Source: WLJO01 sp032117595 (lineage in GTDB: Bacteria > Actinomycetota > Acidimicrobiia > Acidimicrobiales > Ilumatobacteraceae). From it: a DNA stretch of 64,000 bases. Within the stretch, counting starts at the first letter, position 1. Each line of letters opens with the position of its first letter. Under the pieces are notes generated by a model that saw nothing but the letters and a program-made list of their open reading frames with translations, did not search any database and had not been told where the DNA came from. The translations under genes and the position numbers were made by a program. The stretch lies in contig JAULYZ010000011.1 in assembly GCA_032117595.1 (NCBI GenBank), positions 14,516 to 78,515 on the forward strand. Reading direction: 5' to 3'. Below are positions 16,539 to 24,623 of the stretch, piece by piece.

Positions 16539-17369
16539 ATGACCCGCACCCGTCGGCCGTACCGAGCTCGGCTGGGAGTCGTGCTCTTCGGGGCACTGGC
16601 ACTTTGTGCGTGTGTCGATGCACCGCTCGACGGCGAGGACACGGTGTTCCCGACGGCTCCCCCCGATCCCACTACGAGCGTTCAGGTGCCATACCTCGAT
16701 GTGTCTGGCTTCGAGTTCTGCGAGGTCGTGAACGAGGTGGCCGCCGACATCCGCATCTACGTGGATCCATCCTCGAACTTCGGTGCCCAGGGCGAAGTGC
16801 GCGACGTCTACGTCAACGGTGTGCGGGCCTTCGACGCGCTCGCCCAGGTGGCACCGGACCTCATCCAGCCCGACACGGCATTGATGCGACAGACCCTGCT
16901 CGAGGCCCTGCGCGCCGCAAGCGAGGTGGAGTTCGACGTCACCGAGGTGAGCGCCGCCGTCGCACAGGGCGTGAAACCCGATCGTGTGGCAGGTGCCCTC
17001 GCTCGGATTCGTGACTACACGGCGCAGGAGTGCAGTGTCGACATCATCGAGGGGGATCGCCCGATCGAGGACGTCGGCGACGAGACGGTGTCGGAACGCA
17101 TCCGCCGGATCCTTCTCGAACTCTTCCCGGATCTCGACGACCCGAAACTGGACTGCCTCGAGCCGCGGCTTCCCGAGGACTTCGACCCCCAGGATGCTGG
17201 GTTCGATCCCGGCTACACCCTCAAGGTGTTCGCCGACTGCGGGATCGACCTGAACGACCCATCGGCACCGACCTCGATCGCGCCCGTGCCCTTCCGTGGC
17301 GCCCGTCCCGCCACGTCGCCCACCACGGTTCCTCCCGCGGTTGCGACCACGGTCTCGGAGGTCGGCTGA
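16539..17369 (+). CDS. putative lipoprotein, unknown function
   Basis: A 276-residue exported protein. The N-terminus has a basic run, the hydrophobic segment GVVLFGALA and a lipobox LCAC with Cys25 the probable lipidated residue. The mature part is acidic with conserved-looking cysteines (FEFCEVV, QECSVD, LDCLEP, ADCGID) and ends in a Pro/Thr/Ala-rich low-complexity tail (TSPTTVPPAV). No recognised domain. The start at ATG 16539 is supported by a TACGCT box. It follows the ABC exporter and precedes a second small lipoprotein on the same strand. Confidence 0.75.
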   Translation: MTRTRRPYRARLGVVLFGALALCACVDAPLDGEDTVFPTAPPDPTTSVQVPYLDVSGFEFCEVVNEVAADIRIYVDPSSNFGAQGEVRDVYVNGVRAFDALAQVAPDLIQPDTALMRQTLLEALRAASEVEFDVTEVSAAVAQGVKPDRVAGALARIRDYTAQECSVDIIEGDRPIEDVGDETVSERIRRILLELFPDLDDPKLDCLEPRLPEDFDPQDAGFDPGYTLKVFADCGIDLNDPSAPTSIAPVPFRGARPATSPTTVPPAVATTVSEVG

Positions 17370-17446
17370 AGACCGCACAGCCCATGCACGGCCCGTCCTG
17401 AACCGAGGACTACGCTCGCCCGAGGACCTGAGAAATGGGGGAAAAC

Positions 17447-17980
17447 ATGAGGAAGAAGTGGCTGGCTATCGGCAGCGCGGTTGTGCTGACGCTGGGGACC
17501 GCAGCGTGCAGCGACTCGAACGACGACAGTTCGTCCGGAGAGAGCTCGGCCGACACGTCGGCATCCGGTGGTGAGACCGCCTCCACCGACAACGACTTCA
17601 GCGGCAGCAGCGACTCGAAGTTCTGCAAGACCGCCCGTGAGCTCGACGAGAAGGCTGCGTCGCTCGACAACCTCGGCGATGCGCCGACCCCGGACGCCGT
17701 CAAGAAGGCCTTCGAGGAGTCGATTGATGCCTACGACACGATCCTCAAGGACGCCCCGGATGAGATCGAGGCCGACATGAAGTTCGTGATCGAGAAAGTC
17801 GAGGATGCCTTCAAGATCATCAAGGACAACGACTACGACCTCCTCAAGGCTTTCGCCGACCCGAAGCTCCAGGAGTTCGCCAACAACGAGGACTTCCAGC
17901 GTCGTAGCGACAAGGTCGACGACTACTTGTTCGAGGTGTGCGGCGTCGGTAACGGCGCCGGCGAGACCGTCGGGAGCTGA
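17447..17980 (+). CDS. small acidic lipoprotein, unknown function
   Basis: A 177-residue protein: MRKKWLAIGSAVVLTLG signal, lipobox GTAAC, then a Ser/Asp/Gly-rich linker and a helical acidic domain (about 75-160) with two cysteines (KFCKTA, EVCGVG). The ATG at 17447 is preferred over ATG 17435 because GGGGGA lies 5 nt before it. A TACGCT box at 17411-17416 suggests its own promoter. The architecture resembles many actinobacterial surface lipoproteins of unknown role. No partner is evident apart from the neighbouring lipoprotein. Confidence 0.78.
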   Translation: MRKKWLAIGSAVVLTLGTAACSDSNDDSSSGESSADTSASGGETASTDNDFSGSSDSKFCKTARELDEKAASLDNLGDAPTPDAVKKAFEESIDAYDTILKDAPDEIEADMKFVIEKVEDAFKIIKDNDYDLLKAFADPKLQEFANNEDFQRRSDKVDDYLFEVCGVGNGAGETVGS

Positions 17981-18003
17981 GTCCCGGCTCTGATGTCTGT
18001 TCG

Positions 18004-18030
18004 GTGGGTCCCCGCTCAGCGGGGATCCAC
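18004..18030. terminator. strong bidirectional hairpin between convergent genes
   Basis: A 12-bp stem (GTGGGTCCCCGC / GCGGGGATCCAC, one wobble) closes the 3-nt loop TCA, which is the stop codon of the minus-strand dehydrogenase. The stem therefore includes the last codons of that gene. There is no U-tract. Confidence 0.55.
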
Positions 18031-19032
18031 CAACACCTTGACGGCGCTCGACGGATCGTCGGCGAGGCGTTCGATTGCCACCGGTAGTTCGGTGAGCGTC
18101 ACCGTGGAGTCGTGCAGCGGATCGGTCTGCACCTTGCCCGACGCAATGAGGTCCATGGCGTCAGCGAACTCGTGATGCTGGTAGCCGATCGAACCCACGA
18201 CGTTCACCTCCTTGATGAGCCACGAGTGCGGTGAGATCGTGGCGTTGCCGCTGGCGAGACCCACGATGTTCACCGTTCCGCCCTGGCGCACGAGGTCGAC
18301 GGCGGCCTGAATGGTGGGCGGAACCCCTGCGCACTCGTACACGAGGTCTGCCCCGGCGGCCCCGAAGCGGGCCTTGGCCTCATCGGGTGAGAGCGCTTCG
18401 TGGGCCCCGACGCGCAGCGCCAGACCTCGGCGCAGTTCGTTGGGTTCCACGGCCACCACGTGGCTCGCGCCCGCCGCCCGGGCCACCTGCAGCGTGAGCA
18501 GACCGATCGGCCCGCAGCCCTGCACGATGACGGTGTCGCTCACTCGCGGGGGAGTGCGGTTCACCGCGTGCAGGCCCACCGTGGTGGGCTCGACGACCGC
18601 CGCCTGCTCGTCGGTGAGCGGACGATTCACGGGGATGAAGCGTCGTGCATCCATCGCCACCGAGCGCGCAAAGGCACCGTGGGGCGGGGCGAGAGGGTCG
18701 CGTCCGATCATCCCGAGGAACGCGCTCACGCAGTACCGAGTCCGGCCAGCGAGACAACTCGGGCAGTGACCGCACGATGGTGCGATTCCGGCGACGACAC
18801 GGTCGCCCTCGCTCAGGTGCGTGACACCCTCGCCGACCATCCGGACGATCCCCACGAACTCGTGGCCGCAGATCGCGGGGTTGTACGGGGCGGCGCCGAG
18901 GAATCCGTGCAGGTCGGTTCCGCAGATGCCGCACAGATGGACATCCACGACTGCCGTACCGGGGCGCGCTGTCGGTTCGGGAACGTCGACGAGCTCGAAA
19001 CGACGTTGGCCGGTGACCAGTCCGGCCTTCAC
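18016..19032 (-). CDS. zinc-dependent medium-chain alcohol dehydrogenase
   Basis: A 338-residue MDR-superfamily enzyme. Catalytic zinc ligands Cys37 (CGICGTD) and His57 (CGHEFVG) are visible, as are the four structural-zinc cysteines in CGHCPSCLAGRTRYC (87, 90, 93, 101) and the Rossmann GCGPIG. It resembles sorbitol/threonine dehydrogenase relatives that oxidise polyols or sugars. Start is a GTG that overlaps the stop of the upstream ThuA gene (GTGA), so the pair is translationally coupled. The longer upstream frame lies inside ThuA and is not real. Confidence 0.93.
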   Translation of the reverse strand: MKAGLVTGQRRFELVDVPEPTARPGTAVVDVHLCGICGTDLHGFLGAAPYNPAICGHEFVGIVRMVGEGVTHLSEGDRVVAGIAPSCGHCPSCLAGRTRYCVSAFLGMIGRDPLAPPHGAFARSVAMDARRFIPVNRPLTDEQAAVVEPTTVGLHAVNRTPPRVSDTVIVQGCGPIGLLTLQVARAAGASHVVAVEPNELRRGLALRVGAHEALSPDEAKARFGAAGADLVYECAGVPPTIQAAVDLVRQGGTVNIVGLASGNATISPHSWLIKEVNVVGSIGYQHHEFADAMDLIASGKVQTDPLHDSTVTLTELPVAIERLADDPSSAVKVLVDPR

Positions 19033-19838
19033 GATGCACCTGTCCCGGGCGTGGGGAGCGTCTCTTTGCACCAGTCGAGGCCACGGCGCAGCAGTTCGTG
19101 GTACTCGGCGACCTCCCACGAACCGGTCTCGATCTGCGGCCAGTACATCCCGTTGAAGGGCGGCGCGATCATGTCGTAGTGGCCCCGCCGATGGCCGAGC
19201 GTGAAGTACAGCACGCACCCCTTGCCGAGGGGACGGCGGTACAGCACGAGCCGGGGGTCATCGTTCGGCCAGAGGTTCTCGGCGAACCCTCCGAAGCCCG
19301 TGTCGCCGGACCAACGTGTTTCGAGGAGCGGCTCGATGGTGCCGTGGTACTCACAGAGGTAGAGCTCGTCGTACCCGGACTCGAAGGGCTTGATGCCGGC
19401 GAGGAGCGGATCGTTCTCGGCACCCGGCGAGATCGTTACCGGGAACGTGCCCATGGCGGGGTGCGAGAGGAACTGGCTGCCGAGTACGTCGACCCAGTCG
19501 GGGAACGCACGCGGGGTGTCGAAGGGTGCCTTGCCCATCTCGGCGGGCGGGTCGATCGCCGAGTTGGTGCCGTGCAGCGCGAAGAAGCGTCCTCCCCGTT
19601 CGACCCACGACCGCACGGCGCGCTGTGCCGCGGCGCTCGGTCGGACGTTGCAGGTGTAGGCGACGAGGATGTCGGCCTTGTCGATGGCGTCGAGGTCCTC
19701 GAAGTCCGAGGCCACGCTCACACGGACACGCTCGTCGGCGTGCAGGTGCTTGAGCAGTTCGAAGCGCACGTAGTCGAAGTCGTGCCACCAGCCGCCCACC
19801 ACGAGGTGTGCGTCGATGCGTCCGCTGGGTGCCCCCAT
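19029..19838 (-). CDS. ThuA domain-containing protein
   Basis: A 269-residue ThuA-family protein. LVVGGWWHDFDYVRFELL starts the fold, DILVAYTCNV and GRFFALHGTNSAIDPP form the core including the elbow region, and GYDELYLCEYHG and LYFTLGHRRGHYDM match the C-terminal family signatures. It forms a two-gene operon with the zinc alcohol dehydrogenase, a pairing that suggests sugar or polyol oxidation (inference). ATG at 19838 follows a ggagg ribosome site. The ORF is open about 310 codons further upstream but overlaps the divergent SDR there. Confidence 0.88.
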   Translation of the reverse strand: MGAPSGRIDAHLVVGGWWHDFDYVRFELLKHLHADERVRVSVASDFEDLDAIDKADILVAYTCNVRPSAAAQRAVRSWVERGGRFFALHGTNSAIDPPAEMGKAPFDTPRAFPDWVDVLGSQFLSHPAMGTFPVTISPGAENDPLLAGIKPFESGYDELYLCEYHGTIEPLLETRWSGDTGFGGFAENLWPNDDPRLVLYRRPLGKGCVLYFTLGHRRGHYDMIAPPFNGMYWPQIETGSWEVAEYHELLRRGLDWCKETLPTPGTGAS

Positions 19839-19901
19839 GTCCAACCCTCCCTGTGCGGCCGTCCCCGACGGACGGATGCCAATCCCCGCAAGTCCGGAGC
19901 A

Positions 19902-19913
19902 TAGGGTGGGCGC
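19902..19913 (+). promoter_or_regulatory. leaderless -10 box for SDR 19914
   Basis: TAGGGT (19902-19907), 6 nt, then ATG. Confidence 0.5.
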
Positions 19914-20693
19914 ATGTCTGGGGACCGGGTTGCCATCATCACGGGTGCCGCATCGGGGATCGGTCGGGCGGCAGTCGAACTGTTCAGCGAACGTGGCCAC
20001 AAGGTGGTCGCGGTCGATCTCACTGCGGAGGGGTTGGCGTGGTGTGCCGGGATGGGCGGTGTCGTCACCGTTGCGGGTGACGTGAGCCAGCCGGCAGCGA
20101 ACGAGGCGATGGTGAAGGCTGCTGTCGACACCTTCGGGCGTCTGGACGCAGTGTTCCTCAACGCAGGTGTCGTGGGATCGCCGCCCATCGAGGGCGACGG
20201 GGCGGTCGAGCGTCTGGACCAGGTGCTGGCCGTCAACGTCCGTGGCGTGATGTTGGGAATCCGCCACAGCGCACCGGCGCTGCGGGCCAATGGCGGCGGA
20301 TCGATCGTCGCCACGGCCTCCACGTCGGGCATGCGGGCCGATCCGGGCAGCTGGGCGTACAACGCATCGAAGGCCGCAGTGATCAACCTCGTGCGAGCTG
20401 CGGCAATCGACTATGCGACCCACGGCATCCGAGTGAACGCAGTCGCCCCGGGGCCCACCATCACCGGAATGACCAAGGGTCTGGAGACCATGCCCGAGTT
20501 GCACCGGGACATGACCCGGCGCATCCCGATGCAGCGCTGGGGGGCAGCACGCGAGCAGGCTCAGGTTGCGTGGTTCCTCTGCTCGCCCGACGCGAGCTTC
20601 GTCACGGGGGTGACGATTCCCTGCGATGGCGGGATCAGCGCGAACGTCGGTCACTTCCTGCCGCCGGAGGCGGCAGGCGGCGCTCGGGGCTGA
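19914..20693 (+). CDS. SDR family oxidoreductase
   Basis: A 259-residue classical short-chain dehydrogenase. The cofactor motif TGAASGIG (10-17), NAG at 83-85 and the catalytic YNASK (149-153) are intact, followed by VAPGPTITGM and a C-terminal VTIPCDGGIS, as in FabG-like enzymes. Asp35 after the second strand (VVAVDL) suggests NAD preference. It is divergent from ThuA/alcohol dehydrogenase and precedes the duplicated PPOX pair. Substrate unknown. Confidence 0.92.
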   Translation: MSGDRVAIITGAASGIGRAAVELFSERGHKVVAVDLTAEGLAWCAGMGGVVTVAGDVSQPAANEAMVKAAVDTFGRLDAVFLNAGVVGSPPIEGDGAVERLDQVLAVNVRGVMLGIRHSAPALRANGGGSIVATASTSGMRADPGSWAYNASKAAVINLVRAAAIDYATHGIRVNAVAPGPTITGMTKGLETMPELHRDMTRRIPMQRWGAAREQAQVAWFLCSPDASFVTGVTIPCDGGISANVGHFLPPEAAGGARG

Positions 20694-20709
20694 CGAATTA
20701 CGATGACTC

Positions 20710-20731
20710 CGGTGGCCGGAATCCGGCACCG
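20710..20731 (+). other. leader hairpin before the PPOX pair
   Basis: CGGTG-CCGG and CCGG-CACCG form a 9-bp stem with one bulged G and a 3-nt loop. It lies between a TACGAT box (20699-20704) and the aaggggga ribosome site of the next gene, so it would sit at the 5' end of that mRNA. Confidence 0.4.
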
Positions 20732-20748
20732 AAAAGGGGGAATGCACC

Positions 20749-21279
20749 ATGGGTGAGCTCGAGAACTTCATCAAGAACTACGAGGACGTCACGAAGTACG
20801 GCCTCGACGATGCCGACGAGCGCAGGATGATCGAGGAGCAGAACGAGTGCACGTTCTGCTGGACCACCGCCGACGGCAGCGCCATGGCGGTGATCATGAG
20901 CTACCTCGAGTACGACGGAAAGTTCTGGCTCACGGCCAGCAGCCAGCGAAAGCGCATTCCGGCCATACGCCGCGATCCGCGCGTGTGCATCGTCATCACG
21001 AGTACCGGCGCACCGATGGGCCGGAACAAGACCGTCACGTACAAGGGGATCGCCACGGTCCACGACGATCGCCTCACCAAGGAGTGGTTCTACCCGGCTC
21101 TGGCCGAGCGCCTGATGGGCCAGTACGGCAAGGAGCGGGTCGATCTCTTCGCCAAGTTCCTCGACTCGCCGCGCCGTGTGGTGGTGTCGGTGGAGAAGGG
21201 TCTCCGTGTGGGGTATGACGGGGCAAAGATGGGTGCCGATACGCAGCGCTCGGTTGACGCCGGTGTTGCGTGGGAATGA
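20749..21279 (+). CDS. pyridoxamine 5'-phosphate oxidase (PPOX) family protein, copy 1
   Basis: A 176-residue flavin-binding split-barrel protein. After a helical N-terminus (ELENFIKNYEDVTKYGL) come NECTFCWTTADGS, YDGKFWLTASSQRKRIPAIRRDPRVCIVI and the C-terminal EKGLRVGYDGAKMG. SSQRKRIPAI gives the phosphate-binding basic cluster typical of F420/FMN/heme split barrels. The Cys pair CTFC is unusual and shared with copy 2. A near-identical gene follows 13 nt downstream; both are probably on one transcript. Confidence 0.88.
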   Translation: MGELENFIKNYEDVTKYGLDDADERRMIEEQNECTFCWTTADGSAMAVIMSYLEYDGKFWLTASSQRKRIPAIRRDPRVCIVITSTGAPMGRNKTVTYKGIATVHDDRLTKEWFYPALAERLMGQYGKERVDLFAKFLDSPRRVVVSVEKGLRVGYDGAKMGADTQRSVDAGVAWE

Positions 21280-21292
21280 CGGGGGATCAGCG

Positions 21293-21847
21293 ATGAGCGC
21301 AACAGGTGGAGACGCGATCGGCGATCTCGAGAACTTCATCAAGAACTACGAGGACGTCACCAAGTACGGCCTCGACGAGGCCGATGAGCGCAGGATGATC
21401 GAGCAGCAGAACGAGTGTGTGTTCTGCTGGACCACCGCCGACGGCAGTTCGATGGCCGTGATCATGAGTTACCTCGAGCACGACGGCAAGTTCTGGCTCA
21501 CCGCCAGCAGCCAGCGAAAGCGCATCCCCGCTATCCGCCGTGATCCGCGGGTATGCATCGTCATCACGAGCACCGGCGCACCAATGGGTACCGGCAAGAC
21601 CGTCACCTACAAGGGCGTTGCCACCCTGCACGACGACCGCCCGACCAAGGAATGGTTCTACCAGGCTCTTGCGGAGCGGCTGCGCGCAGAGCGCGGGCCT
21701 GAGGCCGTGAAACTGTTCGCCAAGTTCCTCGACTCGCCGCGTCGCGTGGTGATCTCGGTGGAGAAGGGCCTCCGTGTGGGGTACGACGGGGCGAAGATGG
21801 GTGCCGATACGCAGCGTTCCGTCGAGGCAGGCGTCGCCTGGCAATGA
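21293..21847 (+). CDS. PPOX family protein, copy 2 (tandem duplicate)
   Basis: A 184-residue paralogue of the preceding protein, nearly identical over the whole domain. Differences cluster at the N-terminus (MSATGGDAIGD extension), at the residues after APMG (TGK against RNK) and in the segment after ALAERL (RAERGPEAVK against MGQYGKERVD). The same CxxC-like VFCW site is retained. Start at ATG 21293 follows GGGGGA. The two copies could form a heterodimer, since split-barrel proteins are usually dimers (inference). Confidence 0.88.
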   Translation: MSATGGDAIGDLENFIKNYEDVTKYGLDEADERRMIEQQNECVFCWTTADGSSMAVIMSYLEHDGKFWLTASSQRKRIPAIRRDPRVCIVITSTGAPMGTGKTVTYKGVATLHDDRPTKEWFYQALAERLRAERGPEAVKLFAKFLDSPRRVVISVEKGLRVGYDGAKMGADTQRSVEAGVAWQ

Positions 21848-21873
21848 CGCTAATGACGCTCAGGCCATGCCCC

Positions 21874-21886
21874 TAGCCTCGGTACG
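21874..21886 (+). promoter_or_regulatory. leaderless -10 box for phosphatase 21887
   Basis: TAGCCT (21874-21879), 7 nt, then GTG. Confidence 0.5.
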
Positions 21887-22564
21887 GTGAAGATCGTCCT
21901 GATCCGCCACGGCGAGCCCGAGTGGGTACGCGGGGGCCTGAGTGTCGACAACCCGCCGCTGACAGAACGCGGACACCGACAGGCGCTCGCCATGAGTCGG
22001 GCGCTCGCGGGCGAGCACTTCGACGAGGTTCACGTCTCACCGTTGGTTCGTGCGCGACAGACCGCCGAGCCGCTGTACAGCACGCTCGCCCGTACCGAGG
22101 TGGTGAGCCATTGGCTCGAGGAGATCCGCAACCCGATCTGGCACGGGACGCCCCAGGAGAAGGCGGACCTTGCGTACCAGCAGGAGCGCGCCCGGCCGTC
22201 GCACGAACGCTGGGAGGGGATCGAGGGTGGTGAGTCGGTGCGCGACTTCGTGGCGCGTATTCGCGAGGCGTGTGGACTGTTTCTTGCCGAGCGGGGCGTC
22301 GATCGCGTGCCCGGTTCGCTCCCGGTGTGGAAGGTCGCTGATCCCGATCGTCGGATTGCGTTCGTCGCGCATGCGGGCACGAATAGTTGCATTGTGAGCC
22401 AGCTTCTTGGTCTCGAGCCCGTTCCGTGGGAGTGGGATCGCTTCGTCATCGGACATGCGTCCATCACCCGTCTCGAGTCGTTCGCCCTTGGGGACGGTCA
22501 CTCCTTCGGGCTCACCCGCCTCTCCGATACCGAACACCTGTCCATCGACGACCGCACCTGGTAG
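21887..22564 (+). CDS. histidine phosphatase family protein
   Basis: A 225-residue phosphoglycerate-mutase-like enzyme. The catalytic motif LIRHGEPEW carries the phosphorylated His near residue 8, SPLVRARQTAEPL supplies the second phosphate-binding Arg, and VAHAGTNSCIV is the C-terminal catalytic His region. Substrate unknown; such proteins act on phosphosugars or other small phosphate esters. Start is GTG. It is 3 nt upstream of a glycosyltransferase gene on the same strand. Confidence 0.92.
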   Translation: MKIVLIRHGEPEWVRGGLSVDNPPLTERGHRQALAMSRALAGEHFDEVHVSPLVRARQTAEPLYSTLARTEVVSHWLEEIRNPIWHGTPQEKADLAYQQERARPSHERWEGIEGGESVRDFVARIREACGLFLAERGVDRVPGSLPVWKVADPDRRIAFVAHAGTNSCIVSQLLGLEPVPWEWDRFVIGHASITRLESFALGDGHSFGLTRLSDTEHLSIDDRTW

Positions 22565-22567
22565 CCC

Positions 22568-23464
22568 GTGGCGAGCGACGGGCTGACCAGCATCATCGTC
22601 CCGGCGTGGAACCGCGGGTCCACGCTGGGTCGCACCCTCGAGAGCATCCTCGCGCTGCGCGGCGCGATCGAGGTGGTGGTGGTCGACAACGGCTCCGACG
22701 ACCCGACAGAGGTGGGTGAACTCGTTTCCGGGCTCGGCGACAGCCGCCTGCGCGTGATCCGGCTCCCGCAGAACCTCGGCCCCGGAGGCGGCCGGAATGC
22801 CGGAGTAGCAGCCACGCTGGGGGAGTTCGTCGGGTTCGTCGACAGCGACGACACCGTCGACGCGGACTGGCTCGAGCGATCGCTCGAGCCGATGGCTGAC
22901 CCGGGGGTGATGGGAGTGACCAGCGCCGTGCGCACGCTGCGGAGCAGCGGTGCGCTGGGGCCCGTCGAGGCCCCCACACCCCATGGGCCGCTGCTCGGTC
23001 AGTTCACAGGCCGCTTCGGGGGGCCGCCAACCTTCGTGGTGCGGCGCTCGGTGCTCGATGCCGTTGGCGGGTACGACGAGGAGTTCTGGTACGGGGAGAA
23101 CCTCGAGCTCTGGGTCCGGATCACCGCCTTCTGCGCTCAGCGCGGGTTGCGCCTCGCATCGATCCACGAGGCGCTCGGGACGTGGTACTTCGACGGCTAC
23201 GACGACCGCCGGTACGACTCGGCGCGGCGCACGTCGGTGGACTTGATGCTGCGGAGGCACGGCGCGCTCCTGCAGAGCGACAAGGAGGCGCACGGCGATC
23301 TGCTGGCCGTTGGCGGTGTCATCGCCGCACGCAATGGCGACCTCAGCGCAGCGCGTCGGTACTTCTTGCGCTCGGTGCTCGCAGCCCGCTCGCTGCCAGC
23401 GATGGGACGTCTCGTGCTCGTCTCGGTTCCCCCGCTCGCCCGTCGCTGGTGGCAGCGCACCTGA
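22568..23464 (+). CDS. family 2 glycosyltransferase
   Basis: A 298-residue GT-A-fold transferase. TSIIVPAWNRGSTLGRTLES, VVVVDNGSDDP, LGPGGGRNAGVAA and the metal-binding FVDSDDTVDADWL define family GT2. GGYDEEFWYGENLELWVR is the acceptor-side motif. There are no transmembrane segments, but a C-terminal amphipathic stretch rich in Arg and Leu could touch the membrane. It begins with GTG 3 nt after the phosphatase stop. Donor and acceptor sugars are not predictable. Confidence 0.92.
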   Translation: MASDGLTSIIVPAWNRGSTLGRTLESILALRGAIEVVVVDNGSDDPTEVGELVSGLGDSRLRVIRLPQNLGPGGGRNAGVAATLGEFVGFVDSDDTVDADWLERSLEPMADPGVMGVTSAVRTLRSSGALGPVEAPTPHGPLLGQFTGRFGGPPTFVVRRSVLDAVGGYDEEFWYGENLELWVRITAFCAQRGLRLASIHEALGTWYFDGYDDRRYDSARRTSVDLMLRRHGALLQSDKEAHGDLLAVGGVIAARNGDLSAARRYFLRSVLAARSLPAMGRLVLVSVPPLARRWWQRT

Positions 23465-23503
23465 CGACCACCATCGACCCCTGCGTCCGTGCTCGGTGCT
23501 GCG

Positions 23504-23515
23504 TAGTGTGCGGTC
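23504..23515 (+). promoter_or_regulatory. leaderless -10 box for methyltransferase 23516
   Basis: TAGTGT (23504-23509), 6 nt, then ATG. Confidence 0.5.
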
Positions 23516-24604
23516 ATGTCACCCGAGACCGCCGCTGACGTCGACCCGGATCGCCTGAAGGCGTACTCGTTCCTGCTCTTCTCCAAGCTGGAGGGCGCTG
23601 TGACAGCAGGGATGGTCCACCTCGGTGACCGGCTCGGGCTGTACCGGGCGCTCGCCGATTCGACGGGACCGCTCACGAGTGCCGAACTTGCAGCATCGAC
23701 CGGGCTCAGCGAACGGTGGGTCCGGGAATGGCTGCACAATCAAGCGGCAGCGAAGCTGATTGCCTTCGACGAGTCGGCGCGCTTCTCGCTCACGCCCGAG
23801 GCGCGTGCAGTGCTGGCCGATCCGGTGCACCCGGCCTACGGGATGGGCATGTTCCACCGTCTCCCGCAGACGATGCAGCACCTCGAACACCTGCCGGAGA
23901 GCTTCACCAGTGGGCTGGGCTTCGACTACGACAGCCACGGCGCCGAGGGTGCAGCCGGGATCGAGCGGTCGTTCGAGCCGTGGTACCGCAATTTCCTCGT
24001 CCCGGTAGGGCTGCCAGCGCTCGAGGGCGTGGTTCCCCGGCTCACCTCCGGCGCTCGGGTCGCAGACGTCGGGTGCGGCGCCGGGGTGGCGGTGTGTCTC
24101 ATGGCGGAGGCGTTCCCCGCATCGGAGTTCCACGGGTACGACATCTCCCTGCACGCCCTCGAGCGCGCAACGGCGCGTCGTGATCGACTGGGTCTCAGGA
24201 ACGCCCACTTCCACGATGCGCGAACCGATGGCCTGCCGAGCGACGGCTCGCTGGATCTCGTGACCACCTTCGACTGCATCCACGACATGACGCACCCGCA
24301 GGAAGCAATGAATGCAATCCGCGCGTCGCTCAAGTCTGACGGGACGTGGTTGCTCGTCGACATCAAGGCGCGCGAGACCTTCGAGGAGAACGTCGAGAAG
24401 AACCCGATGGCCTCACTGATGTACGGGATCAGCATCCTGTCGTGCATGGCCTCGGCGCTCTCCGAGCCCGATGGGGCCGGGCTCGGCACGTTGGGCCTGC
24501 CGGAGTCCCGGGCGCGTTCGATGGCGGAGATGGCCGGCTTCACGCGTTTCCGCAAGCTCCCGATCGACCACTCGTTGAACTCGTTCTACGAGGTCCGTCC
24601 GTAG
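23516..24604 (+). CDS. class I SAM-dependent methyltransferase with N-terminal winged helix
   Basis: A 362-residue protein. The N-terminal part has a winged-helix domain (LTSAELAASTGLSERWVREW) of the kind seen in O-methyltransferases and in Rv2258c-like proteins. The catalytic Rossmann domain starts with VADVGCGAGVAVCLMAE, the SAM-binding glycine motif, followed by FHGYDIS (acidic ribose contact) and LVTTFDCIHDM. The C-terminus DHSLNSFYEVRP is typical of this subfamily. Substrate unknown, possibly a small phenolic or ketone compound. Confidence 0.9.
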   Translation: MSPETAADVDPDRLKAYSFLLFSKLEGAVTAGMVHLGDRLGLYRALADSTGPLTSAELAASTGLSERWVREWLHNQAAAKLIAFDESARFSLTPEARAVLADPVHPAYGMGMFHRLPQTMQHLEHLPESFTSGLGFDYDSHGAEGAAGIERSFEPWYRNFLVPVGLPALEGVVPRLTSGARVADVGCGAGVAVCLMAEAFPASEFHGYDISLHALERATARRDRLGLRNAHFHDARTDGLPSDGSLDLVTTFDCIHDMTHPQEAMNAIRASLKSDGTWLLVDIKARETFEENVEKNPMASLMYGISILSCMASALSEPDGAGLGTLGLPESRARSMAEMAGFTRFRKLPIDHSLNSFYEVRP

Positions 24605-24623
24605 CCCACGGGCTCGGCGGCGA

